From Deltaproteobacteria bacterium (GTDB lineage: Bacteria > Desulfobacterota > Desulfarculia > Desulfarculales > Desulfarculaceae), in assembly GCA_021815655.1 (NCBI GenBank), contig JAKAGJ010000172.1, positions 1 through 5,840 on the forward strand: a stretch of DNA of 5,840 nucleotides, given 5' to 3'. The notes under the pieces were generated by a model. The model did no database searches. It was not told the origin of the DNA and was given only the letters and a program-made list of their open reading frames with translations. The translations under genes were made by a program, and so were the position numbers. Shown one piece after another: positions 5,664 to 5,840 of the stretch; the stretch's first letter is position 1; each line of letters opens with the position of its first letter.

Positions 5664-5691
5664 GCCCGGAGGGGGCTTCCCCCCCCCGGGC
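5664..5691. terminator. GC-rich hairpin between convergent genes, possible bidirectional terminator
   Basis: GCCCGG (5664-5669) pairs with CCGGGC (5686-5691), and GGGGG (5671-5675) pairs with C's at 5680-5684, leaving one mismatch and a CTTC loop. It lies 29 nt after the 181-aa gene stop and 11 nt beyond the stop of the opposing MBL-fold gene, as expected for a shared terminator. There is no T-run on either side, so an intrinsic mechanism is uncertain. The right arm is within a run of nine C's (5679-5687). Confidence 0.45.
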
Positions 5692-5701
5692 GAAGCGTGG
5701 C

Positions 5702-5840
5702 CTACATCATGCCGAAGTAGGTTTTCTCGATCAGCTCGAAGTTGCGCTTGATGTTTTCGGCCCCTTTTAGCATGGGGCCGTGGCCGGGCAGGAGCCATTG
5801 CAGGTCCAGCCCGGCCATGCGCTGGATGGATTGCTTGAGC
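5702..5840 (-). CDS. Partial: C-terminus of an MBL-fold metallohydrolase
   Basis: The last 45 codons are present; the stop is TAG (complement of 5702-5704) and the gene runs off the right edge. The fragment contains LDLQWLLPGHGPMLKG followed by NIKRNFELIEKTYFG. L-x-P-G-H-G-P near the C-terminus is the hallmark of metallo-beta-lactamase-fold hydrolases of the glyoxalase II/flavoprotein-like type. The His (residue 20 of the fragment) is expected to be a metal ligand. The short helix after it fits proteins that end soon after this motif. The substrate cannot be inferred from this part. It converges on the 181-aa gene. Confidence 0.78.
   Translation of the reverse strand, partial: LKQSIQRMAGLDLQWLLPGHGPMLKGAENIKRNFELIEKTYFGMM

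Overview
The window is GC-rich, with strong G/C at third codon positions. It looks like an ordinary chromosomal segment of a high-GC bacterium. Gene content (a Mo-hydroxylase end, a FadD-type acyl-CoA ligase, two hotdog thioesterases, a MalQ, an MBL-fold protein) and the short palindromic element near the left edge would fit Desulfobacterota, perhaps a Desulfarculus-like lineage. That is an inference from recall of similar proteins, not something the sequence proves. No phage, transposase, CRISPR or RNA gene is visible.

Layout, left to right. (1) 1-113: end of a plus-strand gene, probably the molybdopterin-binding subunit of a xanthine dehydrogenase/aldehyde oxidoreductase. (2) 114-296: no gene; an imperfect palindromic repeat of about 109 bp sits between this gene and the converging malQ. 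(3) 297-1796, minus: malQ, 4-alpha-glucanotransferase. (4) 1797-2004: no gene; three consecutive strong inverted repeats, two of which overlap. (5) 2005-3684, minus: fadD-like long-chain acyl-CoA ligase, preceded 60 bp upstream by (6) 3745-4257, minus: a THEM6-like hotdog acyl-CoA thioesterase; the two probably form an operon. (7) 4258-4476: divergent control region with candidate promoters in both directions and three copies of a 9-bp word spaced exactly 25 bp apart. (8) 4477-4944, plus: a PaaI-type hotdog thioesterase. (9) 5090-5635, plus: an uncharacterised 181-aa helical protein with its own extended -10 promoter and a strong ribosome-binding site. (10) 5702-5840, minus: C-terminal end of an MBL-fold metallohydrolase, converging on gene 9 across a GC-rich hairpin.

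Functionally, the centre is a small acyl-CoA cluster. One ligase makes acyl-CoA from free fatty acid, and two thioesterases of different hotdog subfamilies, one co-directional and one divergent, can hydrolyse acyl-CoA. They may share control through the 4258-4476 region. malQ (glycogen/maltodextrin metabolism) is separated from them by the hairpin-rich gap and is probably transcribed independently. I found no convincing evidence for a previously undescribed multi-gene system. The most distinctive signals are the phased 25-bp repeats in the divergent promoter, the overlapping hairpins upstream of malQ, and the unknown 181-aa gene.
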